NCBI GenBank assembly: GCA_002328495.1
Contig: DCUJ01000008.1
Span: 48,499 to 53,941, forward strand
Direction: 5' to 3'
From: Sulfurospirillum sp. UBA2217
GTDB lineage: Bacteria; Campylobacterota; Campylobacteria; Campylobacterales; Sulfurospirillaceae
Length of the DNA: 5,443 nucleotides
Translations under genes and position numbers: made by a program
Notes under the pieces: model-generated
What the model was told of the DNA's origin: nothing
Databases searched by the model: none
The model's input: the letters and a program-made list of their open reading frames with translations, nothing else
Shown here: piece by piece, positions 4,742-5,443 of the stretch
Layout of the letters: the number at the start of each line of letters is the position of its first letter
How positions within the stretch are numbered: position 1 is the stretch's first letter

Positions 4742-5443
4742 ATGGTAAGTCAAGAACTTAATTTTGTTTTTAATGATGCGATTACGTTTGTGCGTAAACA
4801 CCGTTATGAATATATCACAGTGGATCATCTTTTCTTTGCACTTTTGAGCAATGAACATGTTGCGGGTATTTTGATGAACTGTGGGCTGAGTATCACCTTT
4901 TTGCAACGTTCTATGGAAAAATACTTTGTGGCTAATCCTAATGTTGTTCCAGCAGATGAAAATTATGAGCCTTTAGAAACAGTGGCATTGACCAGAGTGA
5001 TAGAGTCTATGATGCACCATGTAAAAAGTGCGGGAAAAGCAGAAGCGAGTGTTTATGACCTTCTCATCGCCTTAATGGATGAAAGCAACGCTTTTTGTGT
5101 TTCTTTGTTAATGCAGCAAAGTGTTGATAAATTGACCATTATTGAAGAGGTAACCGCTCACGTACAGCCCCATGAGAAAGAAGATGCTGAGGTAGATGCC
5201 AAAGAGAGTGCATTGAAAAAATACACGCTTGATTTGATCGCTTTAGCGCATCAAAAGCAGATTGACCCTCTGATTGGAAGGGTCGAAGAAGTGAAGCGTG
5301 TGATGCAGGTATTGTGTCGTAGAAAGAAAAATAATCCTTTGCTTGTAGGAGAACCAGGAGTTGGTAAAACGGCTATTGTGGAGGGCTTGGCTCAAAAAAT
5401 CAGTGAAGATGCTGTACCTGAAATTTTGAAAAAAACGCCTGTC
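4742..5443 (+). CDS. clpA: ATP-dependent Clp protease ATP-binding subunit ClpA, 5' part (3' end outside window)
   Basis: AAA+ unfoldase that feeds substrates to the ClpP peptidase. The ATG opens a frame of exactly 234 codons that runs off the right edge without a stop; full-length ClpA is about 730-760 residues. Residues 1 to about 140 form the double Clp N-domain (MVSQELNFVFNDAITFVRKH, with the TVDHLFFALL motif), the docking site for ClpS. An acidic, charged linker (about 141-158) leads to the first AAA+ domain: DPLIGRVEEVKRVMQVLCRR (175-194), NNPLLVGEPGVGKT with Walker A at 203-210 (bases 5348-5371), then AIVEGLAQKI. The LCRRKKNNPLLVGE stretch is typical of ClpA, and the clpS neighbour supports ClpA over ClpB or ClpC. 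Walker B and the second AAA+ domain lie outside the window. Confidence 0.98.
   Translation, partial: MVSQELNFVFNDAITFVRKHRYEYITVDHLFFALLSNEHVAGILMNCGLSITFLQRSMEKYFVANPNVVPADENYEPLETVALTRVIESMMHHVKSAGKAEASVYDLLIALMDESNAFCVSLLMQQSVDKLTIIEEVTAHVQPHEKEDAEVDAKESALKKYTLDLIALAHQKQIDPLIGRVEEVKRVMQVLCRRKKNNPLLVGEPGVGKTAIVEGLAQKISEDAVPEILKKTPV

Noticed and set aside
1..5443. A previously undescribed defence, mobile or biosynthetic system
   Set aside because: All eight coding regions match well-known housekeeping families in a conserved order. No transposase, integrase, toxin-antitoxin pair, CRISPR repeat or atypical-composition island is visible.

Overview
The window looks like a housekeeping segment from a Campylobacterota (epsilonproteobacterial) chromosome, with a Sulfurospirillum-like organism my best guess. 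The evidence is the low G+C, A-rich coding sequence, the near gap-free packing of genes on one strand, and the order uvrD/pcrA-type helicase, truB, csrA, ispE, smpB, thioredoxin-family lipoprotein, clpS, clpA, which resembles the order I recall from Campylobacter and its relatives. The genus is inferred from recognition, not from a database search.

All eight genes read on the + strand. Positions 1-3639 form one tight block: the 3' part of a UvrD/PcrA-family helicase (cut by the left edge), then truB, csrA, ispE and smpB. Every junction in this block overlaps or abuts (TAGTG, an ATG...TAA overlap of 7 nt, and two TAGATG junctions), so co-transcription and translational coupling are likely. An 87-nt A+T-rich gap with a candidate promoter follows. 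A second block holds a lipoprotein thioredoxin and clpS, which abut. A 106-nt gap rich in palindromes and carrying a second candidate promoter precedes clpA, which is cut by the right edge inside the first AAA+ domain.

By function the block mixes DNA repair (helicase), tRNA modification (TruB), post-transcriptional control (CsrA), isoprenoid precursor synthesis (IspE), ribosome rescue (SmpB), extracytoplasmic thiol chemistry (TlpA-like) and regulated proteolysis (ClpS/ClpA). SmpB and ClpS/ClpA are linked in mechanism: SmpB with tmRNA marks stalled products for Clp-type proteases, and ClpS redirects ClpAP toward N-degron substrates.

I see no mobile element, CRISPR array, rRNA or tRNA, and no clear novel gene system. 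The signals not explained by the genes are (i) four exact copies of the palindrome TTACATGTAA, three of them in ispE at almost equal spacing, and (ii) a run of three palindromic elements between clpS and clpA, including a perfect 11-bp stem directly upstream of the probable clpA -10 box.
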